Position numbers and translations under genes: made by a program. The notes beneath the pieces were generated by a model. The model was not told the origin of the DNA and searched no databases. It was given only the letters and a program-made list of their open reading frames with translations. Positions 16,874 to 28,200 of a stretch of 64,000 nt of DNA are shown here, piece after piece (positions within the stretch are counted from its first letter, which is position 1; every line of letters begins with the position of its first letter). Origin of the DNA: Saprospiraceae bacterium (GTDB taxonomy: Bacteria > Bacteroidota > Bacteroidia > Chitinophagales > Saprospiraceae). Location of the stretch: assembly GCA_016710625.1 (NCBI GenBank), contig JADJVK010000053.1:1-64000 (forward strand), given 5' to 3'.

Positions 16874-18145
16874 ATGAAAATCCTTTTATTGGGAAGTGGT
16901 GGTAGAGAACATGCATTGGCTTGGAAAATGGTGCAAAGCCCTTTGTGTAGCAAACTTTTTATTGCTCCAGGCAATGCAGGAACTAGGCTGTGTGGTGAAA
17001 ATATTTCATTGAATATCAACGATTTCAATGCTGTAAAGTCATTTGTTTTGTCAAATGAAATTGAAATGGTAGTGGTAGGACCTGAAGAGCCTTTAGTTTT
17101 GGGAATTTATGATTTTTTTAAGCAGGACGCTTCGTTGCAAAATATTCCAGTAATTGGTCCTTCCAAAGAAGGGGCAAAGCTAGAGGGAAGCAAAGCTTTT
17201 GCCAAAGAATTTATGATGGAAATGAAAATTCCTACTGCTGCTTATCAAGAATTCAATGGACAAAACCTGAAGGAAGGTTTGGCATATATTGCCACCCAAA
17301 CTCCGCCAATTGTATTGAAAGCAGATGGGCTGGCAGCAGGAAAAGGCGTAGTGATTTTACCAGAAATAGAGGCTGCCCAACAAGAATTGTCAGAAATGTT
17401 GGCTGGAAAATTCGGGAATGCTAGTAGCAAAGTAGTGATTGAACAATTTTTATCCGGCATCGAATTCTCCGTTTTCGTCCTCACCGATGGAAATACTTAC
17501 CAAATTTTACCCGTTGCAAAAGACTATAAAAGAGTGGGCGAAGGAGACAAAGGGCTGAATACTGGCGGCATGGGTGCCGTTTCTCCCGTACCTTTTGTCG
17601 ATGACGAGATGATGAAAAAAGTAGAAGATCGCATCATAATTCCGACAATCAACGGCTTGAAAAAAAGAAATATCGAATATAAAGGTTTCGTTTTCATCGG
17701 ATTAATCAGTGTGGAAGGAGAGCCTTATGTCATCGAATACAATTGCCGAATGGGCGACCCGGAAACAGAAGTAGTCATCCCAAGGCTTGAAAATGACTTG
17801 GTGGATCTTTTTGTTGCCTTGAACGATGGGACTTTAGCGACAAAAACTATCCAATCGAATCCAGATTTTGCAACGACCATCATGCTGGTTTCTGGAGGTT
17901 ACCCAGAGCATTATGAAAAGGGAAAAAAAGTTCAAAATTTGGAAGCTATCGAAAAAGGATTGGTTTTTCATGCAGGGACAACCCAAAAAGATACGGATAT
18001 AGTAACCGCTGGAGGAAGGGTGCTGGCACTCACTTCCTTTGGAAAAACAATGGAAGAAGCTTTATCAATTTCTAACAAAAATGCAGATACCATAGATTTT
18101 GAAGGTAAATATTTTCGAAAAGATATCGGATTTGACCTCCAATGA
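16874..18145 (+). CDS. purD: Phosphoribosylamine--glycine ligase (GARS)
   Basis: A 423-residue, full-length ATP-grasp ligase that joins glycine to 5-phosphoribosylamine in purine synthesis. The start MKILLLGSGGREHALAWK is the family N-terminus. The ATP-grasp nucleotide site shows VLKADGLAAGKGVVI, then GIEFSVFVLTDG, and the metal-binding FIGLISVEGEPYVIEYNCRMGDPETE. The C-terminal B-domain follows with MLVSGGYPEHYEKGK. It is cytoplasmic. The stop overlaps the start of murF-alr by four bases (ATGA), so purine and cell-wall genes share a transcript. Regulation by a purine operator is not visible. Confidence 0.95.
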   Translation: MKILLLGSGGREHALAWKMVQSPLCSKLFIAPGNAGTRLCGENISLNINDFNAVKSFVLSNEIEMVVVGPEEPLVLGIYDFFKQDASLQNIPVIGPSKEGAKLEGSKAFAKEFMMEMKIPTAAYQEFNGQNLKEGLAYIATQTPPIVLKADGLAAGKGVVILPEIEAAQQELSEMLAGKFGNASSKVVIEQFLSGIEFSVFVLTDGNTYQILPVAKDYKRVGEGDKGLNTGGMGAVSPVPFVDDEMMKKVEDRIIIPTINGLKKRNIEYKGFVFIGLISVEGEPYVIEYNCRMGDPETEVVIPRLENDLVDLFVALNDGTLATKTIQSNPDFATTIMLVSGGYPEHYEKGKKVQNLEAIEKGLVFHAGTTQKDTDIVTAGGRVLALTSFGKTMEEALSISNKNADTIDFEGKYFRKDIGFDLQ

Positions 18146-20592
18146 GAGCCTATAACAACATAGATATTGCCTCCATACTTCATCTGGATCCAATTGTGAT
18201 ACGGAAAGAAGCCGTCATAAGTGAGATTTTATTGGATAGTCGCCAAGTGATTTATCCAGAAAAATCCCTTTTTTTTGCATTGGTGGGAGAGCGGTTCGAT
18301 GCACATCATTTTATTGGGGATTTATATCAAAAAGGGGTTCGAAATTTTTGTATAAGCAAACCCATAGACGCTGAAAAATATCCTGAAGCTAACTTTTGGT
18401 TAGTTCCCGACACCACCCTTGCTCTTCAAAAATTTGTCCAAAACGATCGAAAATCACATCATTTAACTGTCATCGGCATCACTGGTAGCAACGGAAAAAC
18501 TATCGTGAAGGAGTGGCTTTATCAGCTGCTAAGAGCAGATTTTGTTATCGTAAGAAGTCCAAAAAGCTACAATTCTCAAGTGGGTGTACCTTTGTCGGTG
18601 TGGCAAATAAATGACCAACATCAATTGGGGATTTTCGAAGTCGGCATTTCCAAACCACATGAAATGGAGCGGTTGACCGACTTGGTGGATTGCAGCATTG
18701 GAATATTTACTACGATTGGAGCAGCACACCAAGAAGGGTTCGTGAACGAGTCAGAAAAAGTAAGTGAAAAATTGCTTTTATTCAAAAATGCAAAAAAGAT
18801 CATCTATTGTAAAGACTTCGAAGTGATTGATAATCAAATAGCTGCCTCCAAGAAATTTAGTTGGTCGAAACACCAAAAGGCGGATTTGCAAATTACAGCC
18901 ATTCAGCAATTTCCCAAACACACGACAATTTCAGCGATTTATAAAAGCGAAAATATTGCGATAAATATTCCTTTTACGGATGATGCATCCATAGATAACG
19001 CCATAACCTGTTGGTGCTATTTGTTGCTCATAAACTACGATTCATCGCTGATTGCTGAAAGAATGCTACAATTGGAGCCACTTTCGATGCGGTTGGAATT
19101 GCTGTCTGGCGTCAACAACTGTAGCATCATCAATGATAGTTATAGTGTAGATTTATCTTCCCTAAAGATTGCATTAGAATTTCTTTCAGCACAAACCACC
19201 CATTCCAGAAGAACACTTATTTTATCTGATATCCTACAGAGCGGATTGAAAGTCCATGACTTGTATGAGAAAGTTGCTCATTTGATTGACCAAAAAAACA
19301 TCACTCATTTCATCGGAATCGGTACTGAAATCAGAAATATTCAGCCATATTTATCGAAAAACATTCAATCCAGTTTTTGGGAAAATACGGATGCTTTTTT
19401 ACAACAATTATCCCCTATTAATTTCATTAGTGAATCTATCTTAATCAAAGGGGCACGAAGTTTTGGTTTTGAAAAAATTGTGAATCGGCTCGTTCAAAAA
19501 GTGCAGCCCACTTATTTGGAAATCAATCTTACTGCTCTGATTCACAATCTCTTGTGCTATCAAAAAAAATTGAATGGTGGTACCAAAATTATGGCAATGG
19601 TGAAAGCCGCTGCCTATGGTAGTGGATCTTTCGAAATCGCCAAAATGTTGCAGCAATACGTTGCCTACCTGACTGTCGCTTACCCAGACGAAGGGGTAGA
19701 GTTGCGAAATGCTGGCATCACCGCCCCAATTATGGTGCTAAATGTGAGTGTTGATAGTTTTAATACGATGATGGATCATCACTTGGAGCCAGAAATTTTT
19801 TCCATTTCTCAATTGAAATCGCTGATTCAGGTTATTGGGGAAAATCCCATTAAAATTCATATCAAACTGGATACTGGGATGAAAAGATTGGGGTTTGAAG
19901 CACAGGATATTCCAGATTTATTAAAAATATTATCGGCTCACCCAAATATCAAAGTTGCTTCCATTTTCAGTCACTTGGCGGGTAGCGAAGCAGCGGAGCA
20001 CGATGCTTTTACCCACCAACAAGCCAAATTATTTACGACCATCTATCAAACCATCCAGGAATCAATAGGTTATAAGCCGCTGCGACACCTATTAAATTCC
20101 TCTGGAATTAGTCGTTTTCCAGCTTACCAATTCGATATGGTAAGGGTCGGTATTGGATTGTATGGGATTGATTATCATCCAGCTATGGCACAGCAGCTCA
20201 AAACAGTTTTGACACTTCGAGCCACCATTTCTCAAATAAAAAATTTAGCAACTGGAGAAACGGTAGGATATGGAAGAAAAGGAATTGCCACCCAACCTTC
20301 CAGAATTGCTACCATCAGTATTGGATATGCAGATGGCTTTTTTAGGGCTGCGGGCAATGGCAATTATCAAGTAATGATCAATGGGCAAATGGCACCGACG
20401 ATTGGAAATGTCTGTATGGACATGAGTATGGTGGATGTCACCCATATTCCAGATGCTAAAGAGGGAGATGCCGTCCTTATTTTTGGTGAAAAACCAACGG
20501 TAAGCACCCTTGCTGCTTGCTATCAAACCATTGCATACGAAGTATTTACCAGTATTGCAGCAAGGGTGAAAAGAGTGTATTATTTGGAGTAA
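18142..20592 (+). CDS. murF-alr: Bifunctional UDP-MurNAc-tripeptide:D-Ala-D-Ala ligase / alanine racemase
   Basis: An 816-residue fusion of two peptidoglycan-precursor enzymes. The MurF half (about 1-450) has the ATP site GITGSNGKTIVKEW, the central domain with GIFEVGISKPHEMERL, and a C-terminal domain with SIINDSYSVDLSSL and ILIKGARSFGFEKIV. The racemase half (about 455-816) has LEINLTALIHNLLCYQKKL, the PLP lysine in MAMVKAAAYGSG (the usual KADAYG, here KAAAYG), and the catalytic-tyrosine region VGYGRKG...ISIGYADGF. This fusion is a known arrangement in Bacteroidota. It couples D-Ala production with D-Ala-D-Ala ligation. The neighbouring convergent gene ends 3 bases away. Confidence 0.93.
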   Translation: MRAYNNIDIASILHLDPIVIRKEAVISEILLDSRQVIYPEKSLFFALVGERFDAHHFIGDLYQKGVRNFCISKPIDAEKYPEANFWLVPDTTLALQKFVQNDRKSHHLTVIGITGSNGKTIVKEWLYQLLRADFVIVRSPKSYNSQVGVPLSVWQINDQHQLGIFEVGISKPHEMERLTDLVDCSIGIFTTIGAAHQEGFVNESEKVSEKLLLFKNAKKIIYCKDFEVIDNQIAASKKFSWSKHQKADLQITAIQQFPKHTTISAIYKSENIAINIPFTDDASIDNAITCWCYLLLINYDSSLIAERMLQLEPLSMRLELLSGVNNCSIINDSYSVDLSSLKIALEFLSAQTTHSRRTLILSDILQSGLKVHDLYEKVAHLIDQKNITHFIGIGTEIRNIQPYLSKNIQSSFWENTDAFLQQLSPINFISESILIKGARSFGFEKIVNRLVQKVQPTYLEINLTALIHNLLCYQKKLNGGTKIMAMVKAAAYGSGSFEIAKMLQQYVAYLTVAYPDEGVELRNAGITAPIMVLNVSVDSFNTMMDHHLEPEIFSISQLKSLIQVIGENPIKIHIKLDTGMKRLGFEAQDIPDLLKILSAHPNIKVASIFSHLAGSEAAEHDAFTHQQAKLFTTIYQTIQESIGYKPLRHLLNSSGISRFPAYQFDMVRVGIGLYGIDYHPAMAQQLKTVLTLRATISQIKNLATGETVGYGRKGIATQPSRIATISIGYADGFFRAAGNGNYQVMINGQMAPTIGNVCMDMSMVDVTHIPDAKEGDAVLIFGEKPTVSTLAACYQTIAYEVFTSIAARVKRVYYLE

Positions 20593-20595
20593 ATA

Positions 20596-22638
20596 CTATA
20601 ATTTCACAAATTGTTGGCTGAAAACGCCTTCCTTATTTTTTACTTTCAGTAAGTAACTGCCACTTTGGAGTGTTGAAACATCTATTTGCTGATTGGTCAG
20701 TTTATGGGTGCTGATTTCTTTTCCGTCAATAGTATATATAGTTGCTTCCAGTGGTTTTTCTATAGTGATATTCAAAATGTTATGTACAGGATTGGGATAA
20801 ATACCAATACCTTTTTGATGCTCTGATGCTGTAATCTCTTTGTTGGCGACTTTTAGAATTTCGGATAGGTTTCTTTTAAATAAACCAGTATATCTTGTAG
20901 CTAAAAACAATTCCCCATTCATTATTGCAAGTCCTTTATTATCATTGACATACATTTGTCCACCATCGTCTAGCTCATACCATTTTGTGAATTCTTCATT
21001 AGAGATATAAACAGGAGTTCCTCCCACTATCAATCGTTTATTATAATATGTTATCTCACTATAACTTGAATAAAACAATCCATTGCTTATTGATTTCCAA
21101 GTTGTTCCGTTATCTTTTGATATAAACAAATCATTAAAACCAGCGGCTACTACAATATCCTCAAAACAATAAATATTTTTGAAATTAGAGAAGTTGGGCA
21201 AAAGGCTATTTATTTTTATCCAATGCTCACTTTTGTCCTCAGAAAAGTAAATATTTCCATCCTGGGAAACTCCGAATAATCTATTGGCATTTGATTTTAA
21301 TTTTATGATAGGGTTGGTTACTCCATTATTCAATGTCTTTTGCCAGGTTTTGCCATCATCGATTGATTTATAAATGCCTTTATCAGTGATTACTAAAACT
21401 GTGCTATCTAAATAACCAATAGAAGAGTAAAATTTTGCAGAATCTATATCCGACTTTACCCAAGTACTACCGTTATTTGATGATGTAAAAAACCCTTCAA
21501 ATTGGCATAAATAAGTTACTTTGTCGGTTACTTGTATATCGTAAAAAGAACGTATTGGATAATCATTTGCCCATGTAAAGCCTTTATCATCACTTATGCA
21601 AGCACCTGCTTCATAATCCCCAAAAGAGGCAATAATCCGATTTTTAAAAGTATCCACTCCCCAGCAATATGAGGGTGCAAAGCTTTGAGTATTTGGAGAA
21701 TACCAGTTTTCTCCTTTATCTTTAGAAATTTTTAATCCAAAAGTTGATGGTGCAAATAATTGTCCATTACTATGTATATAAATTCGTTTATAATAATTGC
21801 TAGCCCAAAACAAGTTTTTATCTTCTGGTAATTTTGTCCAAGTATCACCTTTATTGTATGATCGATAAATTGTACCATAATCTGATGGAGCATATAGAGT
21901 ATCTCCTCGAGCTGTAATCAATTCAAGATTTACTGGGATATTTTTTTTTACCCAATTAATCCCATTGTCATTTGTTAAATATAGTTCATTATTGTTACTG
22001 GCAAATAACTGATTATCACTAACCATTATTTTATTTACCTTGTTTTTTAAATTGCTTTCTAACCAAGTCTGTCCTTCATCATCAGAATAGTACAATTTAC
22101 CGATAAATTCATTTAATAAAAAATATCTATCTTTATAATATACTATCTCATCACGGTAATTATTAAACTGATAGGGCATAGAGGAAGAAATATCTACCCA
22201 TGTGTTTCCAGTATCTTTTGAAAACTTTAATTGCTTCTTTCCATTAAATATAATTGCCAATATATCATTGTTATTGATAGCAAATGCCCAAAATGTTTGT
22301 GGAGAAATATTTTTCCATGTTTTTCCTTTATTTGCTGATTTCCAAATACTTGCATTTAATATTCCATATATTATTCCATTTTGTACAATAGTAGAAGAGA
22401 TGTTATTATTATCAAATGTTGGCGTACCTGAGTTTAAAACTCTATTCCAGTTTTTACCATCATCAGTAGAATAATATGTTCCACCATATGCTGTACAATA
22501 TAATTTATTATCTAATTCAAAAAAATCAAATACAGGACTTGATACAGGTGTCGTAGGCACCCACTGAGCAAATGTATTAAAAATTGTAGATAGAAATAAA
22601 ATGATAAGTAATGGGTTTTTGTATTTTTTCTGATTCAT
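20596..22638 (-). CDS. Secreted Ycf48/BNR-repeat beta-propeller-like protein with T9SS sorting domain
   Basis: 680 residues with a signal peptide (KYKNPLLIILFLSTIFNTFA). About residues 35-600 repeat the pattern S-x-D-x-G-x-x-W (STDDGKNW, SANKGKTW, SKDTGNTW, SDDEGQTW, SYNKGDTW, SKDKGENW, SSNNGSTW, SIDDGKTW, SKDNGTTW), the Asp-box of sialidase/BNR and Ycf48-like propellers. The last ~75 residues (GIYPNPVHNILNITI ... GSYLLKVKNKEG) are a type A T9SS sorting domain, so it is exported through the outer membrane. No sialidase catalytic residues can be assigned, and Asp-box proteins of this type often have unknown adhesive or structural roles. Confidence 0.85.
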   Translation of the reverse strand: MNQKKYKNPLLIILFLSTIFNTFAQWVPTTPVSSPVFDFFELDNKLYCTAYGGTYYSTDDGKNWNRVLNSGTPTFDNNNISSTIVQNGIIYGILNASIWKSANKGKTWKNISPQTFWAFAINNNDILAIIFNGKKQLKFSKDTGNTWVDISSSMPYQFNNYRDEIVYYKDRYFLLNEFIGKLYYSDDEGQTWLESNLKNKVNKIMVSDNQLFASNNNELYLTNDNGINWVKKNIPVNLELITARGDTLYAPSDYGTIYRSYNKGDTWTKLPEDKNLFWASNYYKRIYIHSNGQLFAPSTFGLKISKDKGENWYSPNTQSFAPSYCWGVDTFKNRIIASFGDYEAGACISDDKGFTWANDYPIRSFYDIQVTDKVTYLCQFEGFFTSSNNGSTWVKSDIDSAKFYSSIGYLDSTVLVITDKGIYKSIDDGKTWQKTLNNGVTNPIIKLKSNANRLFGVSQDGNIYFSEDKSEHWIKINSLLPNFSNFKNIYCFEDIVVAAGFNDLFISKDNGTTWKSISNGLFYSSYSEITYYNKRLIVGGTPVYISNEEFTKWYELDDGGQMYVNDNKGLAIMNGELFLATRYTGLFKRNLSEILKVANKEITASEHQKGIGIYPNPVHNILNITIEKPLEATIYTIDGKEISTHKLTNQQIDVSTLQSGSYLLKVKNKEGVFSQQFVKL

Positions 22639-22808
22639 ATTACATGTTTTTTTATAAAGATAATCATTTGTTTTAAAATGCTGCTTTTCAATCTTTAATT
22701 TTTTTCTCTTATCTTTTTCAACTTTTTTATCATTTTTTATTTCCCATAATTAGGAAAAATAAATTCCAATCCCCATTTTTACAATTATTCTTTTTAAAAA
22801 ACCATAGG

Positions 22809-23798
22809 ATGGAGCCAAATCAAGAAATGCCTATTGAAAACGAAGGAGTCGATGTCTCTTTTGTACAAAATTTAGCGGAAAAAATCAATGCAGAAATCGC
22901 TAAAGTAGTGATTGGAAATCACGAAATCGTCGATTATATGGTGGCTGCAATGCTCACTGGTGGCCATATTCTTTTGGAAGGTCCTCCCGGCGTCGCTAAA
23001 ACATTGATGGCAAAATTATTGGCACAATCCGTACAGACTGACTTTTCAAGAATACAATTTACCCCCGACCTCATGCCTTCGGATGTGACTGGTACTTCTG
23101 TTTTCAACCTAAAAACATCTGAGTTTTCCTTCATGAAAGGACCCATTTTTTCCAATATCGTACTGATTGACGAAATCAACAGGGCTCCTGCAAAAACACA
23201 ATCTTCGCTTTTTGAAGTGATGGAGGAACTGCAAGTTTCGGTCGATGGCAACACCTATCCGATGGGATTCCCCTACATGGTGATGGCGACGCAAAACCCG
23301 ATAGAGCAAGAAGGAACTTACCGACTTCCCGAAGCTCAATTGGATCGTTTTGTTTTTAAACTGAAAATCGATTATCCTGATTTGAATGGCGAAAAAGAAA
23401 TATTAAGGCGTTTCCAAAATGATTTCAAACAAAATGTGAAAAATGAGGTGCATGCTGTATGTAATGCCTCCGACATCAGAAATTGTCAAGAATTAATTGA
23501 AACCGTTTTCATACAGCCAGATTTGTTGGATTATATAGCTGCTATTGTTGATGGCACTCGAAACCATCGGTTTTTGTTTTTAGGAGCTTCGCCAAGAGCA
23601 TCTTTGGCAATTCTGAAAACCTCCAAAGCCTTGGCAGCCTTGAATGGCAGAAATTTTGTCACCCCCGATGATGTTCGCTCCGTCACCTATCCTGTTCTTA
23701 ATCACAGAGTTGCATTGACTCCAGAAAAAGAAATGGAAGGTATTACCATTGACGAAGTGATCACTGAGATTATTCAAAAAATAGAGGTTCCGAGATAA
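22809..23798 (+). CDS. MoxR-family AAA ATPase (first copy)
   Basis: A 329-residue MoxR ATPase. Walker A is GPPGVAKTLMAK, Walker B with sensor residues IVLIDEINRAPAKTQSSLFEVMEE, then MATQNPIEQEGTYRLPEAQLDRF, the family signature. It belongs to the AAA_3 group, which acts as a chaperone for metal insertion or complex assembly, usually with a von Willebrand or DUF58 partner. The DUF58 gene begins one base after its stop, giving the standard pair. It is cytoplasmic. Compared with the second copy at 57.9 kb, this one is intact. Confidence 0.92.
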   Translation: MEPNQEMPIENEGVDVSFVQNLAEKINAEIAKVVIGNHEIVDYMVAAMLTGGHILLEGPPGVAKTLMAKLLAQSVQTDFSRIQFTPDLMPSDVTGTSVFNLKTSEFSFMKGPIFSNIVLIDEINRAPAKTQSSLFEVMEELQVSVDGNTYPMGFPYMVMATQNPIEQEGTYRLPEAQLDRFVFKLKIDYPDLNGEKEILRRFQNDFKQNVKNEVHAVCNASDIRNCQELIETVFIQPDLLDYIAAIVDGTRNHRFLFLGASPRASLAILKTSKALAALNGRNFVTPDDVRSVTYPVLNHRVALTPEKEMEGITIDEVITEIIQKIEVPR

Positions 23799-23799
23799 T

Positions 23800-25119
23800 A
23801 TGCACTCTTTTTTCCTCACAAAGCGTTTTTTTTATCTCACTGGTGGCATCATCTTGCTATTCTGCGGCTCCTTTATTTTGCCTTTTCTGCTCCCCTTTGT
23901 AAAACTGGTTTTGGTGCTATTCCTTTGGGTTTTTGGCTACGATGTATGGCAATTGTACAGCGTAAAAACGCCTTTCCTTTGCGAAAGGAGCATGAATGAA
24001 TCCTTTTCATTAGGCGATAAAAACCAAGTGCATTATCATTTAAAAAACCTAACAAAACAATATTTATATGCCACTTTAATTGATGAAATACCCATTCAGT
24101 TTCAAGATTTTAATTTTGAAATCAAAATAGAAATGGAAGCGAACCAACAGAAAAATGTGGATTATACATTCCTCCCACCCACTAGGGGCGTTTACCATTT
24201 TGGGAATATCCATTTGCTTTTCCACACCAAACTCGGATTGTCAGAAAGAAAATTTTCTATCCTCAGCCCAATGGATATTAAAGTTTTCCCCTCTGTTTTG
24301 CATTTGAAAGAGATGGAATGGAAAACTTTTCAGCGAAATCCAACTAATTTGGGTGTAAAAAGGTTTAGAAGAATTGGGCATACTCTCGAATTCGAGCAAA
24401 TCAAAAACTATGTTTCTGGAGATGATTATAGAAGTATCAATTGGAAAGCCAGCAGTAGAAAAGCTAGTTTGATGGTCAATCAATACGAGGAGGAGCGGTC
24501 TCGACAAATTTATTGCATCATCGATCAGAGTAGAGTGATGAAAACCCCTTTCGAAGGGTTGACTTATATGGAACATGCCATAAATGCTGCATTGGCAATC
24601 ACCAATATCATTCTTAAAAAAGGCGATTTGGCTGGTTTAATCAAATTTTCAAAAAATAGACCAAGCATCATCAAAGCAGACCGATCCCCAAAACAGCTCA
24701 ATCAAATTTTACTTTCGCTTTACGATGCAAAGGAAGACGAGGGGGATGCCGATTACGAAAGTTTGTATGCCCTGATTCGCAATAAGCTGAAACAAAGGAG
24801 TTTATTATTGCTTTTCACCAATTTTGACAGTATCTATGGCATGGAAAGAAATTTATCCATTCTCCGAAAATTGCAGCGATTGCATCAGTTAGTAGTGGTT
24901 TTTTTCGAAAACACCGAAATTTCTGCATTTGCAAATACCCCAGCCAACGATACGGTACAAATCTATGAAAATACGGTAGCACAAAAATATACTTTTGAGA
25001 AAATTCAGATAGTACAAAAGCTGGAGCAATATGGAATAAATGCAATTTATACCCATCCTGCTCAATTATCGCTACAAGTCATCAATAAGTATTTAGAATT
25101 GAAATCGAGGGGAATATAA
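23800..25119 (+). CDS. DUF58 domain protein, MoxR partner
   Basis: 439 residues with two N-terminal hydrophobic segments (about 8-50) that anchor it in the inner membrane, followed by an extended beta-rich region. DUF58 is recognised by GDDYRSINWKASSRKASLMV and the vWA-like segment that follows (CIIDQSRVM, then INAALAITNIILKKGDLAGL). Members are thought to be substrates or partners of MoxR ATPases. It is translationally coupled to the MoxR gene by one-base spacing. The start MHSFFLTKRFFYLTGG follows directly after the MoxR stop. Confidence 0.9.
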   Translation: MHSFFLTKRFFYLTGGIILLFCGSFILPFLLPFVKLVLVLFLWVFGYDVWQLYSVKTPFLCERSMNESFSLGDKNQVHYHLKNLTKQYLYATLIDEIPIQFQDFNFEIKIEMEANQQKNVDYTFLPPTRGVYHFGNIHLLFHTKLGLSERKFSILSPMDIKVFPSVLHLKEMEWKTFQRNPTNLGVKRFRRIGHTLEFEQIKNYVSGDDYRSINWKASSRKASLMVNQYEEERSRQIYCIIDQSRVMKTPFEGLTYMEHAINAALAITNIILKKGDLAGLIKFSKNRPSIIKADRSPKQLNQILLSLYDAKEDEGDADYESLYALIRNKLKQRSLLLLFTNFDSIYGMERNLSILRKLQRLHQLVVVFFENTEISAFANTPANDTVQIYENTVAQKYTFEKIQIVQKLEQYGINAIYTHPAQLSLQVINKYLELKSRGI

Positions 25120-25196
25120 TTTCCAAACCTCCTGTTTTTGCTTTTTTAGTTGAAAACCATCTCCCATCAAAGAATAGAAAACAAATAAAAAAAAAA

Positions 25197-25205
25197 TATC
25201 TTTGC
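25197..25205 (+). promoter_or_regulatory. Bacteroidota -7 promoter element for mfd, placed for a leaderless mRNA
   Basis: TATCTTTGC ends only 3 bases before the ATG at 25209. A transcript starting a few bases after this element would begin at or beside the AUG, so there is no room for a Shine-Dalgarno sequence. Confidence 0.6.
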
Positions 25206-25208
25206 AAT

Positions 25209-28200
25209 ATGAATTTGCAACAACTTTTGGCTCGCTATATTGAGCATCAAAAAATAAAAAATATATCCGAAATTCTGCAAAAAAATGATACCGTTCAACG
25301 CCTACAAATGAGCGGTATGAGTGGCTCACAAGAAGCATTTATTTTAGCAGCCATCTCACAATCTATTGACAACCTGAACCTTCTGGTAGCTTTTGACAAG
25401 GAAGATGCAGCATACATACAGAATGATTTAACGAGTATTACCAGCCAAAACAAAATTCACTTTTTCCCTGATTCATTCAAAAGACCAGCAAATTTCGAAG
25501 AACTGAACACCTCAAATGTGTTGCAAAGAACAGAATTAATCAATAAAGTAATTAGCTCAAATCCAGCAAAACAATGGGTGGTCACCTACCCAGAAGCACT
25601 TTTCGAAATGGTGGTGGCTCCTCATGTGTTAGCAGAAGCCAAAATTGAAATCAACACAGGAGAAACTTTAGATATCGACTTTCTGATTAGTGTTTTGGTA
25701 GAATATGGATTTGAAAGATCCGATTTTGTGTATGAGCCTGGGCAATTTTCTATTAGAGGGGGCATCGTTGACGTATTTTCCTATGGCAATGAATTCCCCT
25801 ATCGGATTGAACTTTTTGATGTAGAAGTAGAAAGTATCCGTACGTTCAATCCTGGAAATCAGCTTTCTATACAGAAAATTAGTAAAGTAGCCATCGTTCC
25901 CAACATCAATACTCGATTTACTCAAGAACAAAAAACTTCTCTGTTTCAGATTTTACCTAAAAACACCATTCTTTGGATAAAAGATATGGAAGCGATGCTC
26001 GATAAATTGCAGATTTGTTTTGAAAGAGCAGCTGAGTTTTCGCAAACAATTTCTGCCTTAGACCAAAGTGAGCTGGCTGAGATTTTTAAAGATAGGGCTT
26101 TTATTTACCCCAATCAAGTGATAAAAGAAGCTACAGCTTTCAGCACGGTAATGTTGAGCAGCGGGAAACAGCAAATCGAAGTGCAGCAGAAATTTAGTTT
26201 TAATGCTCGGCCACAGCCCAGTTTTAATAAAAACTTCAAATTGCTGATTGAGAATTTGCACGAAAACGCCAATAATCTGCTCGAAAACTTTATTTTTTCG
26301 GATAATCCGAAACAGTTAGAGCGGTTTGAAGCCATTTTTGAAGACCTTGATGCAAAGGTGAAATATCACCAAATTCCAATTTCGCTTCACCAAGGTTTCA
26401 TAGATAATGAGCTAAATTTGGCTTGTTATACCGACCATCAAATTTTTGAAAGATTCCACCAATATCGATTAAGAGCTGGATTTACAAAGGATCAAGCACT
26501 GACGGTCAATATCTTGAGGGAGTTGCATCCGGGGGATTTTGTCACCCACATTGATCATGGAGTAGGCAGATATTCAGGGTTGGAAAAAATAAATATCAAT
26601 GGCCATGTACAAGAGGCGGTTCGGTTGGTATATAAAAATCACGATATTCTGTATGTAAGTATCCATTCGCTACATAAAATTGCCAAATATGTTGGTCAAG
26701 AAGGCAACCCACCCACATTAAACAAACTAGGCTCGGATACTTGGAAATCCCTCAAAGCAAAAACCAAAGCCAAAGTAAAAGACATTGCCAAAGAACTAAT
26801 TCAATTATATGCCAAAAGACGTGCCTCCGAAGGATTTGCTTTTGCACCAGACGGATATTTACAAAACGAATTGGAAGCGTCTTTTTTATATGAAGACACT
26901 CCAGACCAACTGACGGCAACCAACGATGTGAAAGAAGATATGTGCAAACCTTATCCAATGGATAGATTAATCTGTGGGGATGTTGGTTTTGGAAAAACGG
27001 AAGTTGCGATAAGAGCTGCCTTCAAAGCAGTAAATGATGGGAAGCAGGTTGCGATTTTGGTGCCTACCACTATTTTAGCAATCCAGCATTACAAAACCTT
27101 TGGCGAAAGGCTAAAAGAGTTCGGAGTAGATGTGGACTTTGTCAATCGATTCAAATCTGCAAAAGAAAAGAAGGAGACTTTAGAACGCCTAAAATCGGGC
27201 CAATTAGATATTATCATAGGAACCCATGCCTTGGTTTCGAAAGATGTGCAATTCAAAGATTTGGGCTTGCTAATCATTGATGAAGAACAAAAATTTGGGG
27301 TGGCGACCAAGGAAAAATTGCGAAATTTCAAAGTCAACGTAGATACATTAACCTTGACTGCAACGCCGATACCTAGGACATTGCAGTTTTCCTTAATGTC
27401 TGCAAGAGATTTGTCAATAATCAGAACACCCCCTCCCAATCGACAACCCATCCATACCGAAGTTCGGGTTTTTAGTGATGAGGTGATAAAAGATTCCATT
27501 TACAAAGAAGTACACAGAGGTGGTCAAGTTTTTTTTGTACATAATCGAGTTCAAAGTCTGGGAGATATGCGGGCAATGATTGAAAGATTGTGTCCTGATA
27601 TCGATGTGACTATGGCTCATGGGCAAATGGAGCCTGAAAAATTAGAAAAAACATTAGTTGATTTTATAGAGAAAAAATATGATGTTTTGGTTTGCACGAA
27701 TATTATCGAAACAGGGTTAGATATTTCGAATGCAAACACCATTATTATCAACAATGCCCATCAATTTGGAATGAGTGATTTGCATCAGCTGAGGGGACGA
27801 GTAGGGCGATCTAACCGTAAAGCATATTGCTATTTGTTTTGTCCGCCTTTATCTGTTTTGACACCAGAAGCCAGAAAGCGGCTAAAAACACTTGAAGAAT
27901 TCAGCGATCTGGGGAGTGGTTTCAATATTGCTATGAGAGATTTGGATATTCGAGGAGCCGGTAACCTCCTGGGAGGTGAACAAAGTGGTTTTATTGCGGA
28001 CATTGGCTACGAGACTTATATGAAAATCTTGGATGAAGCTGTCCAAGAATTGAAAGAAACGGAGTTTAAAGAAGTCTTTAAAGAGGATTTAGCAAAAGAA
28101 AGGAAATATGTACGAGATGTAGAGATCGAGACCGATGTAGAAATGCATATACCAGATGACTATGTCGATATAATTCAAGAGCGACTTAATCTCTATACTG

